DNA from: PLOWO2-12-38-17 sp963709355 | Lineage (GTDB): Bacteria; Planctomycetota; Brocadiia; Brocadiales; Brocadiaceae | DNA: 64,000 nucleotides | Direction of reading: 5' to 3' | Assembly (NCBI GenBank): GCA_963709355.1 | Contig: CAVPVY010000005.1 | Coordinates: forward strand, 124,001 to 188,000 | Shown here: piece by piece, positions 1-10,600 of the stretch | How positions within the stretch are numbered: position 1 is the stretch's first letter | Layout: each line of letters starts with the position of its first letter | Notes under the pieces: generated by a model | Told to the model about the DNA's origin: nothing | Databases searched by the model: none | What the model saw: the letters and a program-made list of their open reading frames with translations, nothing else | Made by a program: the position numbers and the translations under genes

Positions 1-773
1 CCGAATATAACAAACAGAATAATAATTACATGTGCAACACTTTGCGGCCGCATCCCGCTTACAGCATTTGCTTTCTTATTAACCAGCGCTTCATATTCCG
101 CCGCTCCCTTAAGTCCTCCCAGCAAACCCACGAGCTGTTTTGATTGAAGAAATGGATACATGTCGGGTCCCATTACTGCCGTACATCCTGCCCCGAATTC
201 AAATTTATATTTTTCTTTTCCATACACTATCCATGTCTCTATAGTTGTCCCTGCTGCAAGGTCAAATAAAAAATCAAGATTTCTAAGAGAATCAACACCT
301 TGTAACACAGGCAATGTTGACGTCTCGTTTCCATAGAAATCTTTTGGAAACGCAGAGTAAAGGTTCTCACCCATGTTGATAATAAGAGAGGCGGCACCAG
401 GTTTGTAACCCAGAAATGCATAATCCTCTCCATATTTTTTCTGATATTGATTAGCAACTGATGTTATGGCTTGGTCTGCAAGGCCGGGCGCTCCGGTGTA
501 ATGGGTCATACCAATGACCTTTAAATCCTTGCTAAAACAGTGATGGAGAAAGGCAACTGCCATGGGTTGCAGCTCTTCCTTGGATGACGGGTCATAATCA
601 AATGCAATCATAACATGGGCACCTTTCGGCAATGAGTCCAGTTTTTGGTATATTCCGTGTACAGGCTCGGAGGCTGGTATGGGAAGTTCAAATCTGAGGA
701 GGAGCGAGACAATAACTGCCACTGTGATAATTGCAAATATAATACGGCGGTCTATTCGCAGAAGCTTTTCCAT
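1..773 (-). CDS. Membrane-anchored protein of unknown function, 3' part cut by the window edge
   Basis: I read an open frame from the ATG at 773 to the window edge, about 257 codons, with no stop seen. It begins with a short basic stretch and one hydrophobic segment (roughly residues 8-25), then a soluble extracytoplasmic-looking domain. A second hydrophobic run starts as the frame leaves the window, so the protein is probably anchored at both ends. Its start overlaps the stop of the upstream gene by one base (TAATG), so the two are translationally coupled. I do not recognise the family. Context with the DUF6754-like gene suggests a small membrane complex; function unknown. Confidence 0.7.
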   Translation of the reverse strand, partial: MEKLLRIDRRIIFAIITVAVIVSLLLRFELPIPASEPVHGIYQKLDSLPKGAHVMIAFDYDPSSKEELQPMAVAFLHHCFSKDLKVIGMTHYTGAPGLADQAITSVANQYQKKYGEDYAFLGYKPGAASLIINMGENLYSAFPKDFYGNETSTLPVLQGVDSLRNLDFLFDLAAGTTIETWIVYGKEKYKFEFGAGCTAVMGPDMYPFLQSKQLVGLLGGLKGAAEYEALVNKKANAVSGMRPQSVAHVIIILFVIF

Positions 774-1426
774 TAATCACCCCCGCCCAGATATGACCGT
801 TCAATACCAAATATAATTTTTATGGAGGTTGCAATAGCCCCCAGGCTTACGCCAAGAAGTATACCACGTTTTGCGGCAAGATTTGGAACAGCCATAATCC
901 AGTCAGCAATTACCGGAATGTACTGGGAGATATAATTCCCGATTGGAACCCTTCCGAGCATAACCAGAATAGCTGCAATTAATAGTACGGTTGATTCTTT
1001 TGTGCGTGCTCGGAATGTCCGATATGCCGCTGAAGCGATAAAGAAAGCCAGAATTGAAAAAATTGTTGCGCCTGCCGGCACTTGAACGTAGTAATACAGC
1101 CAGTCGAATGTCGTACCGTCCTGTTTGTCATTCCAGAAAAATTTTCCACCGTTTATGAGTCCAAAGATAACGGTAATAATTGCCCCAAAATAGACAAATA
1201 CACTATATCCCCAACCCTCAACCTTTCGCTTAATTCTTGTCCAGTGAAGATGAAACAGACTGTAAGCGCCAATAAACACGGCAAAGCCTGCGATAATCCT
1301 GTCCCATCTTGATACCACCTCCAATAAATCCTGTGAGAGTTTGTGCGGGACGAAATACTGCATTGCCATGAGCACACCCATGACAAAAGCTATTACTAAT
1401 GGAACTGTACGTTTTAAAAAATTCAT
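773..1426 (-). CDS. Multi-pass membrane protein, unknown function
   Basis: 217 residues with about five hydrophobic segments: the N-terminus (about 8-25), about 43-60, 75-93, a segment near 118-135, one near 145-160, and a hydrophobic C-terminal part. No catalytic motif is visible. The stop overlaps the start of the next gene (TAATG), so it is co-translated with it. Its start lies 7 bases beyond the end of the inverted-repeat element at 1433-1878, whose terminal GGTGAA is the only SD-like sequence upstream. The element may therefore have replaced the native ribosome-binding site. Probably part of an operon with the DUF6754-like gene upstream. Confidence 0.75.
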   Translation of the reverse strand: MNFLKRTVPLVIAFVMGVLMAMQYFVPHKLSQDLLEVVSRWDRIIAGFAVFIGAYSLFHLHWTRIKRKVEGWGYSVFVYFGAIITVIFGLINGGKFFWNDKQDGTTFDWLYYYVQVPAGATIFSILAFFIASAAYRTFRARTKESTVLLIAAILVMLGRVPIGNYISQYIPVIADWIMAVPNLAAKRGILLGVSLGAIATSIKIIFGIERSYLGGGD

Positions 1427-1432
1427 ATTTCA

Positions 1433-1878
1433 CCACGGATTTTCACGGAATTATCACAGAATTATTAAAAAATCCTTCTAAACATTTCAAACTTTTCTGC
1501 TCCAAAGTTAAATAATAAACCAACTCTTAGTCGAGTTGTTTTAAGATAATTTATTAATTGGGCTTCGTCTTGAACTGTTATTTGTTTTACTGCCTTGTTT
1601 TCTACAAGCACCCTATTTTCTACCAAAAGGTCGGCTCTAAACCTGTGTTCAAAAACAACATTCTTATAATAAACATCTAATTCCACTTGTCTTTGATAAT
1701 TTATATTTATTAAACTCAATTCATAACACAAAGCATCCTCATAAACCGATTCTAAATAACCAAATCCAAGTTCTTTGTATACTTCCTTTGCTGCACCTAT
1801 GATTTTGTAAGTTAAATCTTCATATAGTAATTTGCTCATTGTCTATCATTTTTAGTGATATTCCGTGACTTTCCGTGG
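1433..1878. mobile_element. Small element with terminal inverted repeats enclosing the GxxExxY gene
   Basis: The left end reads CCACGGA-TTTT-CACGGAA followed by TTATCAC. The right end, read on the other strand, is CCACGGA-AAGT-CACGGAA followed by TATCAC. These are imperfect terminal inverted repeats of about 24 bases around a single 124-codon gene. The element sits between two membrane-protein genes that look like one operon. A shorter, gene-less relative with the same ends lies at 26102-26204. No transposase is present, so mobility would need a helper. The repeat pairing is seen directly; mobility is inference. Confidence 0.6.
1465..1839 (-). CDS. GxxExxY protein (PD-(D/E)XK-like fold family)
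   Basis: 124 residues. The signature G-Y-L-E-S-V-Y lies near residues 27-33, and the central part reads F-R-A-D-L-L-V followed by V-E-N-K, which fits the GxxExxY family (TIGR04256) and its nuclease-like D...ExK core. The biochemical role of the family is not established. The gene fills the inverted-repeat element and has the same orientation as the flanking membrane genes. Family assignment is confident; any nuclease activity is only a fold-based suggestion. Confidence 0.88.
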   Translation of the reverse strand: MSKLLYEDLTYKIIGAAKEVYKELGFGYLESVYEDALCYELSLININYQRQVELDVYYKNVVFEHRFRADLLVENRVLVENKAVKQITVQDEAQLINYLKTTRLRVGLLFNFGAEKFEMFRRIF

Positions 1879-1894
1879 TAAATTTTTACATTTT

Positions 1895-3136
1895 TCAAAA
1901 AGCCTCGAAAATACGTGTAATATAAGTCAACCCGAAACTGGCTAACATTGTACCCATAACTAATATAATAATAAGAAGACCTTTTCCCACGTCTTGTGCC
2001 CTAAGGGTGCCCATGAGCATGGGTTCCCTCGATAAATATGCGCTTGCGGCGTAGAGTTCCTCTCCTATCAATGTATAATCGCATGTTGTGATGAAGAATG
2101 GCAGCTGCGTATATGCGTCTGTACCCGCAATCTGAATTGCTCCTGTGGTTGAGCCTGTTTCGGCAAGTATCAGCGCCTCGGCGTAAAAGTATCCAACAAA
2201 AAAATTAGCGGCAGGTTTTTCGCGTGTCATAATACCGCCTACCGCCGCAACGTATGGGAATTGTTCAGAAGCAACAAGAAAGACATTATCGGAATTATAC
2301 GCATCGGGGCGTCCTGCCTCCAGATAAGATTCTTTCACCACTTCCTGACTTACTGACATTACAATGGGATCGTTATTGACTACCTTCAGATTTGCATCGT
2401 AATCTGCTATCTTTCGTGCAATCCTTCCGAGTATGCTTATTGCCGCAATGGTTGAAATACTGCCCATGCTTGTTAAGCCATGGACAAATAGCACAGGTTT
2501 ACCCATTTCTGTAGCGCGTCCCAGCGCCTCATCTACAGCGTCAAGCCCGCCAATCTTCCTAAGGAACATATTGGGATTACGGCGCGCATGGACAATAAAA
2601 TAAAGGATAATAGCAGAAAGAATAATCATAATCACGAAACTATTGATCTTCTTTGTATGTATCCAGTTGCCATGGGCTGCAGCTGATGCGAGCATATCCA
2701 GAAAAATTCTATTATCTCCGGATAGCATAGCCAGTTTGAAGTAATAAACTTGTTTCTTATCAGCAGTTTCAGTATTAAAAACCTTTCTGGGATTAATCTG
2801 AATATAATGGTAGTTGCCATTGCTTTTATTGCGGCCATATATTTCGGGGACGTTCGTTCGATAGCTCGTATTGGACTTTATTCGAACAGTTTCTTTCTCG
2901 AAGGTGCCATTTTTATCCTTATCAATGTAAATCGCATAGAATACATCTGGCGCATCGCTGAGAGATGTTGACCATGTTAGAGAAATAGTTTCTCCCGCAT
3001 CGTTGGGGGTATCAAATGCCGTGAATTCTGCAGGAGGGATGAGAAAGGCAGGTGATTGGGCAAAGAGTACAGTGGTAGTGAAAAACGGTACAAAAAAGAG
3101 AGTGGAGATAAAAAATGTTTTTTTAAATAAATTCAT
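1895..3136 (-). CDS. DUF6754-like membrane protein
   Basis: 413 residues. An N-terminal signal or anchor (about 5-25) is followed by a beta-rich, fibronectin-III-like extracytoplasmic domain (about 30-135), a hydrophobic segment near 165-182, a long soluble domain that contains the recurrent phrase VLFVHGLTSMGSISTIAA, and a hydrophobic segment near the C-terminus (about 388-408). The arrangement resembles the DUF6754 family, recalled from memory and not searched. It is the first gene of the minus-strand cluster that continues to the window start. Function unknown; a role in a secreted or envelope complex is inference. Confidence 0.6.
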   Translation of the reverse strand: MNLFKKTFFISTLFFVPFFTTTVLFAQSPAFLIPPAEFTAFDTPNDAGETISLTWSTSLSDAPDVFYAIYIDKDKNGTFEKETVRIKSNTSYRTNVPEIYGRNKSNGNYHYIQINPRKVFNTETADKKQVYYFKLAMLSGDNRIFLDMLASAAAHGNWIHTKKINSFVIMIILSAIILYFIVHARRNPNMFLRKIGGLDAVDEALGRATEMGKPVLFVHGLTSMGSISTIAAISILGRIARKIADYDANLKVVNNDPIVMSVSQEVVKESYLEAGRPDAYNSDNVFLVASEQFPYVAAVGGIMTREKPAANFFVGYFYAEALILAETGSTTGAIQIAGTDAYTQLPFFITTCDYTLIGEELYAASAYLSREPMLMGTLRAQDVGKGLLIIILVMGTMLASFGLTYITRIFEAF

Positions 3137-3260
3137 ATTTTAATAATTTCAAACTGGTAGCGTAACCCTCTCGGTTGCGCAGATTAAGAAATCTTTCAGA
3201 GTTTTAATTATTTGGTAATAATTTATCGTAGTAAGCTTGTCTGCGTTCTTACAAAATACT

Positions 3261-3674
3261 CTATAAAATACGTATGATAGCGTCTCTATATGCCGCAAAG
3301 TCTTTAATGTGTTCTTTCAGTATGTCAATAACGAGTGCTTCATCTACTTTATCATATTGATGAACTATAATATTTCTGAACTTGGCTATCTTTGCCATGA
3401 TACCGGAAAGGTTGTTGTTTATGATACTGTTTTCATAAAGGACTTTGAAGGTGTCCACATAAGTTTTGGGAACACGGTATCCTTTGTCTGAAATAATATG
3501 GTTGGCAATATCAGCACATGTTTCTATCATCATTTGCAGTGTTCTTTCGATAATACGCTGTACCTTCCAGTTTCCTGAATAATCTTCAAGTGAAATATTG
3601 GCAAACTCTCCAAGCTGTTTCGAATATTCATCCAATTCACTTAATTTTCTCAGTATGAGAGGTCTGTCTACCAA
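3261..3674 (-). CDS. hepT: HepT-like toxin RNase (DUF86, HEPN)
   Basis: 137 residues from a TTG start at 3674, chosen because AAAGGAGGT ends seven bases upstream; the longer open frame upstream has no ribosome-binding site. The C-terminal half carries the HEPN RNase motif R-N-I-I-V-H-Q-Y (R-x4-H-x-Y) near residue 105. HepT is the toxin RNase of the MntA-HepT system. It overlaps the mntA stop by 38 bases, so the order is antitoxin then toxin on the minus strand. All expected motif residues are present and the gene looks intact. Confidence 0.88.
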   Translation of the reverse strand: MVDRPLILRKLSELDEYSKQLGEFANISLEDYSGNWKVQRIIERTLQMMIETCADIANHIISDKGYRVPKTYVDTFKVLYENSIINNNLSGIMAKIAKFRNIIVHQYDKVDEALVIDILKEHIKDFAAYRDAIIRIL

Positions 3675-4089
3675 CGATGTACCTCCTTTCGAGTATATCC
3701 AGCTCCTTTCGAGAGAAATCAAAATACTCCCTGAGGATTAAGGACTCAAAAGTGTGCCTTAGAAATGGTTTTTTATCCACCAAGATTACCTTGTTTTCTA
3801 TTATTCTTGCCGCAAGCGGAAGAGATGCGGTGTTCAAAATAATCAGATCTATCTCATCTGTCTCTAAGAGTTCCATCAGTCTTCCTAGGATCTCCATCTT
3901 TTCTTGTGCTATATCTGATTCTTCTGAAAGATATATTGCGATATCTACATCGCTCAAGGGGGACAGCTTGTCCTTTGCGATGCTGCCAAAGAGATAGGTA
4001 AATACTACTTTAGGATGGGTATTCAGATATTCCTTTGCTTTTGGTAAAAGTTTGTGTATGTTTTCTGGCAGTCTATCAAACCTTATCAT
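3637..4089 (-). CDS. mntA: MntA-like nucleotidyltransferase antitoxin
   Basis: 150 residues from an ATG at 4089 preceded by AAAGGTAG seven bases upstream. A GTG start at 4119 is possible but lies inside a repeat and has no SD. The minimal nucleotidyltransferase signature G-S-x10-D-x-D appears as GSIAKDKLSPLSDVDIAIY near residues 36-54. In known pairs MntA transfers AMP to the Tyr of the HepT motif and neutralises it. It is directly coupled to hepT. Length and motif fit the family. Confidence 0.88.
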   Translation of the reverse strand: MIRFDRLPENIHKLLPKAKEYLNTHPKVVFTYLFGSIAKDKLSPLSDVDIAIYLSEESDIAQEKMEILGRLMELLETDEIDLIILNTASLPLAARIIENKVILVDKKPFLRHTFESLILREYFDFSRKELDILERRYIVGRQTSHTEKIK

Positions 4090-4114
4090 CGTATCTACCT
4101 TTATATTTTTTTCT

Positions 4115-4166
4115 GCCACAAAGAAACAAAGATTTTATAGCATGCGTGTCTTTGTGACTTGGCGGC
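4115..4166. repeat. Small inverted repeat upstream of mntA
   Basis: A GCCACAAAGAAACAAAG arm and a CTTTGTGACTTGGCGG arm pair imperfectly around about 19 bases. It is built like the ends of the elements at 1433, 26102 and 47617 but has a different sequence. It overlaps the alternative GTG start of mntA. It may be a solo copy of a dispersed short repeat. Confidence 0.4.
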
Positions 4167-4330
4167 ATCGTTTTTTTAGCTTTTGCAATTATAATTTATT
4201 GCCTTAAAATTACAACAGGAAAGTAAGAGTAATATTATTTCTCTGTACATAGCAACTTCTCATATATGAATGCGTTTCTTCTGGTTTAATCTTTGCCATG
4301 AAGGCTGGTGGTTATAGCACAATTTCTGTA

Positions 4331-4359
4331 TTGACATTGTTTGCTGTTAGTGGTATTCA
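4331..4359 (+). promoter_or_regulatory. Candidate sigma-70 promoter for the defence operon
   Basis: TTGACA at 4331-4336 and TATTCA at 4354-4359 are 17 bases apart, about 95 bases before the helicase gene. The -35 is a perfect match and the -10 moderate. The rest of the 4090-4455 interval is AT-rich; apart from the inverted repeat at 4115 I see no other gene or signal in it. Confidence 0.45.
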
Positions 4360-4455
4360 ATGCATACAAATGAATCTTGATTGTTTTGGCATGAATTAGT
4401 AGAGAATGGGCGTGGTTAAAAAGATGTTTAGTGAACCAGAGGGAATATTGGCATT

Positions 4456-7400
4456 GTGAACTCAGACCTAACCTTTATCACCAACGAAGAAAATAGAAAT
4501 CTCGCAGAAAGATTCAAGGTGCTTATTAAAGGCACTCGACTTTTTGATGTGCTTGTTGGGTATTTCTATACAAGTGGATTTCATGCCATTTACAAATCTT
4601 TAGAAAATACTGAAAAGATTAGAATTCTTATTGGGATAAGAACAAACAAGCAGGCAATAGAACTCATTCAAAAAGCAATCAACAATCAACAATTAACACT
4701 TCCATATTCTCACGCCGAAGTAAAAGAACAATTCGAACAGTCTGTCACTGAAGAAGTGGAAAAATCGGAGGATAAACCCGAAGTTGAAAAAGGCATCCTT
4801 AAGTTTATTGAATGGCTTAAAAGTAAAAAACTAGAGATTAGGGCATACCCAACCGAAAATATTCACGCAAAACTTTACATTATGACCTTTGTTGAAGGCG
4901 ACAGAGATGCAGGAAGGGTTATTACAGGATCAAGCAACTTTACACAATCAGGTCTTATTGACAACTTTGAGTTTAATGTCGAATTAAAAAACAGGGCGGA
5001 TTACGAATTTGCATTGCAGAAATTCAATGAACTATGGAAAGACGCAGTTGATGTGAGGGAACGATACATTGATACGATAATAATAAGAACATGGCTAAAC
5101 AATACCATTACTCCTTACGAATTGTACCTAAAATTATTATATGAATATTTCAAAGATGAACTCAGTCAGACAGACGAATTATTTTTGAAATATCTTCCCC
5201 AGGAGTTTAAAAAACTGGAATATCAGGAGCAGGCAGTTTTAAACGCCAAAAAAATACTTCTGGAATACGGCGGTGTTTTTATCTCTGATGTTGTAGGGTT
5301 AGGCAAGACATACATATCAGCAATGTTGGCAGGTCAGCTTGACGGCAGAACACTTGTCATTGCCCCTCCTGTACTTCTTGAAAAATCGAATCCCGGCTCC
5401 TGGACTAATGTGTTTTCTGATTTCAGGGTACCGGCCGACTTTGAATCACTCGGCAAGTTAGACGATATTCTTAACAGAGGGACAGATAAATACGAGAATA
5501 TTATTATTGATGAGGCACACCGTTTTAGAACTGAAACAACGGTTACTTATGAGAAATTGGCGGAAATCTGTCGCGGTAAAAGGGTTATTCTTGTAACGGC
5601 GACTCCTTATAACAATGCACCAAAAGATATTTTAAGCCTTTTAAAATTATTTCAAAAAGCCAAAAAAAGCACTATTCCCAATCTGCCGGACTTGGAAGGA
5701 TTTTTTAGCGGTCTGGATAAAAAGTTGAAAAAACTAGACCGTCAGAGAGATTTTGACAAATACATTAACACGGTAAAAGAAAATGCGCGGGAAATACGTG
5801 AAAAAGTCCTCAAATATTTAATGGTTCGTCGTACCCGAACAGAGATTGAAAAATACTTTTACGAAGACATAAAGAGCCAAAACCTCAAATTCCCTGATGT
5901 TGAAAAACCAGCCCCTCTTTTTTATGAACTCAATGATAGGGAGGACGAAATATTCAACAAAACCATAGAATTGATAGCGCAAAAATTCAAATACGCCCGC
6001 TATATGCCCATGCTTTATTATGAAGGTAAAGTTGACCAGCTTGAACAGCAGTCACAGAGAAACATGGGCAAGTTTATGAAAATCCTGCTTGTTAAGCGTC
6101 TTGAAAGCAGCTTCTTTGCATTTAAAAATTCTGTGGACAGGTTCCTGCACTCTTACGAGATGTTTATAAAAGAGTTTGATAACGGCAATGTGTACGTAAG
6201 CAAAAAGCACACCAATAAAATATTTGAACTGCTGGAGAGCGATGACGATGAAGCCGTCCAACGATTGATAGATGAAGGCAAGGCTGAAAAATATGCAAAC
6301 AGCGAATTTAGAGAAGGCTTAAGAGATGACTTGCAGCACGACCATGACATTCTCCTTGAAATTAAGAAACTATGGCATCACATTGACCGTGACCCAAAGC
6401 TTTTAAAATTTTTAGGGGAACTGTCAACGAATGCGGTTTTAAAAGAAAATCATTTGATTATCTTTACAGAATCAAAGGAAACCGCAAACTATCTGTTCAA
6501 AAACATAAATCAACAATATCCAGATAAGGTGCTGTGTTTTACTGGTGATTCAGGCGAGGCAACGCGCGATAGGGTCATTGAAAATTTTGACGCCAGAGCC
6601 CGTCATCCTAAAGAAGATTATCGGATACTGGTCTCCACTGAAGTATTGTCTGAAGGTGTTAACCTGCACCGCTCCAATACAGTTATAAATTACGATATCC
6701 CCTGGAATCCTACCCGCATGATGCAGCGGGTAGGGCGTGTCAACCGTGTGGATACGCTATTTGACAAGATTCATACCTTTAATTTTTTCCCGACCAAACA
6801 ATCAAATAACCAGATAAAATTGAAAGAAGCAGCAGAGGCTAAAATCAATGCCTTTTTAACCTTGCTTGGCGGAGATGCAGAGCTTTTGACTGAAGGAGAA
6901 CCCATTGGCTCGCATGAACTATTTAATCGTTTGATTTCCAAACAAACACTGGAAGGTGAGGAAGAATCTGTGGAAAGCGAATTGAAATACCTTCATGTGA
7001 TAAAAGAGATTCGCGATAAAGCCCCCGACCTTTTTGAAAAAATAAAACACCTTCCCAAAAAGGCGCGCACATCAAAACGTAGCACTGAATACACAAATTC
7101 TCTGATTACCTATTTCAGACGGGGAAAACTACAGAAATTTTTTAAAGCCGACCGTAAGAATGTGGCGGAAGAAATGGACTTCATATCTGCGGCAAAACTC
7201 TTGGAGAGCAGACCTGATGAAACGAAGGAAAAACTCCCCGAACAGTTTTACGACCTTCTGGATAAAAACAAAGAGGCATTTATTTTAGCGACAACAGAAG
7301 AAATGCCGAATCACTGGCAAAGGGGCGGACGTGACAGCGCTGCAAATATCCTTAGAATTTTAAAGGCAACCCTGAAGAACACTCAAAAACTGACAGAAGA

Positions 7401-7656
7401 CCAGGAACTATACCTGAAAAAAATCCTCACTCAGCTTGAGGAAGGCGGCCTGCCAAAACAGACGGCAAAGCAAACATTGAAGGCGCTGAATGCAATTAAG
7501 AATGAAATCGTTAACCCTTTCAAGGTATTGGCAGTTCTTCAGACACATATCCCGAAAAAACTTCTGGAAGAACATTATGCTGAACAAAACCCGGCGGTGT
7601 TTGGTAAACGTGAAGTGATTTTATCAATGTATCTGAGTGGAGAGTATAATGGATAA
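4456..7656 (+). CDS. PLD-nuclease/superfamily 2 helicase fusion, restriction subunit
   Basis: 1066 residues from a GTG start; GAGGGA lies about 13 bases upstream. The N-terminal phospholipase-D-like nuclease domain has H-A-K-L-Y near residue 137 and GSSNFT near 159. The helicase follows: Walker A GLGKT near 280, DEAH (IIDEAHRFR) near 352, motif III TATPYNN near 382, and motif VI QRVGRVNR near 757. This is a one-PLD-domain SNF2/DEAD-type translocase with a likely DNA-cleaving domain. It overlaps the methyltransferase gene by 8 bases, so the two form a restriction-modification pair. The architecture resembles type ISP/type I-like or DISARM-related helicases; exact subtype unknown. Confidence 0.82.
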   Translation: MNSDLTFITNEENRNLAERFKVLIKGTRLFDVLVGYFYTSGFHAIYKSLENTEKIRILIGIRTNKQAIELIQKAINNQQLTLPYSHAEVKEQFEQSVTEEVEKSEDKPEVEKGILKFIEWLKSKKLEIRAYPTENIHAKLYIMTFVEGDRDAGRVITGSSNFTQSGLIDNFEFNVELKNRADYEFALQKFNELWKDAVDVRERYIDTIIIRTWLNNTITPYELYLKLLYEYFKDELSQTDELFLKYLPQEFKKLEYQEQAVLNAKKILLEYGGVFISDVVGLGKTYISAMLAGQLDGRTLVIAPPVLLEKSNPGSWTNVFSDFRVPADFESLGKLDDILNRGTDKYENIIIDEAHRFRTETTVTYEKLAEICRGKRVILVTATPYNNAPKDILSLLKLFQKAKKSTIPNLPDLEGFFSGLDKKLKKLDRQRDFDKYINTVKENAREIREKVLKYLMVRRTRTEIEKYFYEDIKSQNLKFPDVEKPAPLFYELNDREDEIFNKTIELIAQKFKYARYMPMLYYEGKVDQLEQQSQRNMGKFMKILLVKRLESSFFAFKNSVDRFLHSYEMFIKEFDNGNVYVSKKHTNKIFELLESDDDEAVQRLIDEGKAEKYANSEFREGLRDDLQHDHDILLEIKKLWHHIDRDPKLLKFLGELSTNAVLKENHLIIFTESKETANYLFKNINQQYPDKVLCFTGDSGEATRDRVIENFDARARHPKEDYRILVSTEVLSEGVNLHRSNTVINYDIPWNPTRMMQRVGRVNRVDTLFDKIHTFNFFPTKQSNNQIKLKEAAEAKINAFLTLLGGDAELLTEGEPIGSHELFNRLISKQTLEGEEESVESELKYLHVIKEIRDKAPDLFEKIKHLPKKARTSKRSTEYTNSLITYFRRGKLQKFFKADRKNVAEEMDFISAAKLLESRPDETKEKLPEQFYDLLDKNKEAFILATTEEMPNHWQRGGRDSAANILRILKATLKNTQKLTEDQELYLKKILTQLEEGGLPKQTAKQTLKALNAIKNEIVNPFKVLAVLQTHIPKKLLEEHYAEQNPAVFGKREVILSMYLSGEYNG

Positions 7657-10600
7657 ACAGCAGGCACGGAATCTTATTAAAGAAACCTTTGAAAATTCTT
7701 TTGATAAAGAGAAATTTGCCTGTTTTATCAAAAACCTTTTAAGCCGTGTTGAAGAAGCCACTTTTACTTATCAAGGGCAATTCATTCCTGAAGCTTACAG
7801 GCAATATATCCGCACACTTGAAAGAATAGGTAAATTTAATGACGGTGAAAACAGGATTGATATGCTTATCATAAAACTCCAAAAAGAGACCTCCCTTGAA
7901 CGAGCCCGCACCATGCAGAGAAACTTTGTTGCTGGATATTTACAGGGCAATTATGGCAGTTCAAATGAAAAGGAAGCAGCGCTGGTTGCTTTTGTATCGC
8001 CTGATGATGAAGACTGGCGGTTTTCCCTGGTCAAGATGGACTATAAGTTTGAACAGACTCAAACCGGCAGAATAAAGGTAAAGGAAGAGTTTACACCTGC
8101 ACGGCGCTGGTCATTTCTTGTGGGTAAAAATGAAACCAGCCACACTGCTCAGAGCAGATTGGTGGACATGCTTTCAAATGATGAACACAGCCCAACCCTT
8201 GACGAACTGGAACAGGCATTTGACATTGAAACCGTTACCAAAGAATTTTTTATTAAATACCGTGAGCTTTTTATCCGTACAAAAGAAGAACTGGACAAGA
8301 TAGTAACTCAGGCTTCCAGCCTGAAGAATGAATTTGAAACTAAGGAAGTCGATACCGTAAACTTTGCCAAAAAACTCTTAGGACAGATTATCTTTCTCTA
8401 TTTTTTACAGAAAAAAGGGTGGTTTGGCGTTGCACGCGATGATGAATGGGGCACAGGCTCAAAAACTTTTTTACGTGAACTCTTTGAGAAAAAGCACAGC
8501 TACTATAGAAATTTCTTCAATGACATTCTGGAACCGCTCTTTTATGAAGCCCTGCGCATAGACCGTAGCCATGACGATGACTATTACAGCCGATTTAACT
8601 GCAAAATTCCATTCTTAAACGGAGGCCTGTTTGATCCCATTGGCAATAATGGCGGATACAACTGGGTGCATACCGATATCTGTCTGCCCGATAGCCTTTT
8701 CTCTAATAAAAATAAAACCAAAGAAGGCGATGAGGGTGATGGCATTCTGGATATTTTTGACCGCTACAACTTTACCGTCAGAGAAGACGAGCCGCTGGAA
8801 AAGGAGGTTGCCATTGACCCTGAACTGCTGGGGAAGGCGTATGAAAAGTTCAATGCCATCCGTCCTGACAACTTTGAGGAATATAAAAAGGCATTAAAGA
8901 GCGGAAATAAAGGGGAAGAAAGCAAGTTCAACAAGCAATACGGCGTCTATTACACACCTCCTGAGATTGTCCATTATATGTGCCAGCAGAGTCTGATCAA
9001 TTACCTGCATACAGAGACTTCCACTGTCATTCCCGCAGAAGCGGGAATCCAGCCCCCTACCAAAGGAGATATTGAAACCATTATTCACTACGGTGAGCAG
9101 GTCCATGAGAACGAGGCGCGGGTTGAAAGTAAGGGCAAAGAAACAAAAACCTATTCCTATAAACTGCCTGAAAGCATCCGAAAAAACGCAAGCCTGATTG
9201 ACAAGAAGCTGGTTGACATCACCGTCTGCGACCCGGCGGTTGGTTCAGGCGCCTTTCCAGTGGGCATGATGAGTGAAATTGTAAAGGCAAGAAATGTATT
9301 AACTACTTTTTTGTCACCCTCCCCAAACCCCTCCCATCAAGGGAGGGGAAATTATGATAAGTCCCCTCTACCCTTGCGGGAGAGGGATAGGGTGAGGGGT
9401 GAAAGAACTATCTATGACTTCAAACGGCAATGCATTGAAAAATCCCTTTACGGTGTGGATATTGACCCCGTTGCGGTGGAAATTGCAAAACTTCGGCTGT
9501 GGCTATCGCTTGTTGTAGATGAAGATGACATAAAGAACATCAAGCCACTGCCGAATCTGGATTACAAGATAGTCTGCGGAAATTCGTTATTGGGAGTGGA
9601 GAAAAACCTGTTTAACAATCATCTTTTCACTGAGTTGGAAAGAATAAAACCGCTCTTCTTCAACGAAACCAACCCCACAAAAAAGCAGGACTATAAAAAG
9701 CAGATTGATGAACTGATAAGCCAGATTACTAATGGGCACACAGAGTTTGACTTTGAGGTGTATTTTTCTGAGGTGTTTCATCACAAAGGCGGGTTTGATG
9801 TGGTGATTGCCAATCCACCATATCTTGAGTCTAGACATCCAGATTTCAGTGATGAATTAAAAGACTTGTATCAAGCCTCTGCCAAAAGAAGATGGAAAGA
9901 CGACGCCAAATACATAACAAGAGGTTCTGACCTATTGATTTATTTTTTTGAAAATGCGATTTTCAATGTCAACCGCTATGGTTGCATTGTTCTCATTACA
10001 CAAAACTCTTGGTTGGACACCGACTATGGGAAAAAATTTCAAAGTTTCCTATTAAAAAACACACAAGTACGGCTGGTAATCGACAGTGATTTTAGATATT
10101 TTGCAAGTGGCGAAGGCCCAAACATAAATGCTGTAATTACTTTGTTTATTGGTAAAGATTCCAAGCCATCAAATATAATAACCTTTGCGCGTTGCCATGA
10201 GAGTTTTGAACGAATAGCCAGTTTGACAGAACAAAAAGACAACCCCTTTGTTGATTTGCACAGGTACACCTACACGGATAATTTGTTGCGGGAGCTAAAG
10301 TGGGGTATTCTTCTAACATCTTCAAATGAAGTTCTTGCACTCTTGGAGTTACTGAATCAAAAAGCGGTAAAAATTGAGGCCATAAAGGGACTTAAGCTTT
10401 CTTTTGGACAAGGACTAAACGTGAGCAAGAATTTTATCATTAGTAATCAAGTGCTTTCGTCATTACCTTTCGTCAAAAAAGCCGCAATACCATTCCTAAC
10501 TTCCGATGACGGTGCTATTTTCAATAACCTAAAAACTTCTCAATACATTCTTGATAAAACGAAGTTGACGAGAGAAGAACTCCAAAAACTTAAGGCCCAT

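Noticed and set aside
3675..3722. ATG start of the HepT gene at 3722.
   Set aside because: The TTG at 3674 follows a perfect AAAGGAGGT and gives the usual family N-terminus; the upstream part has no SD.
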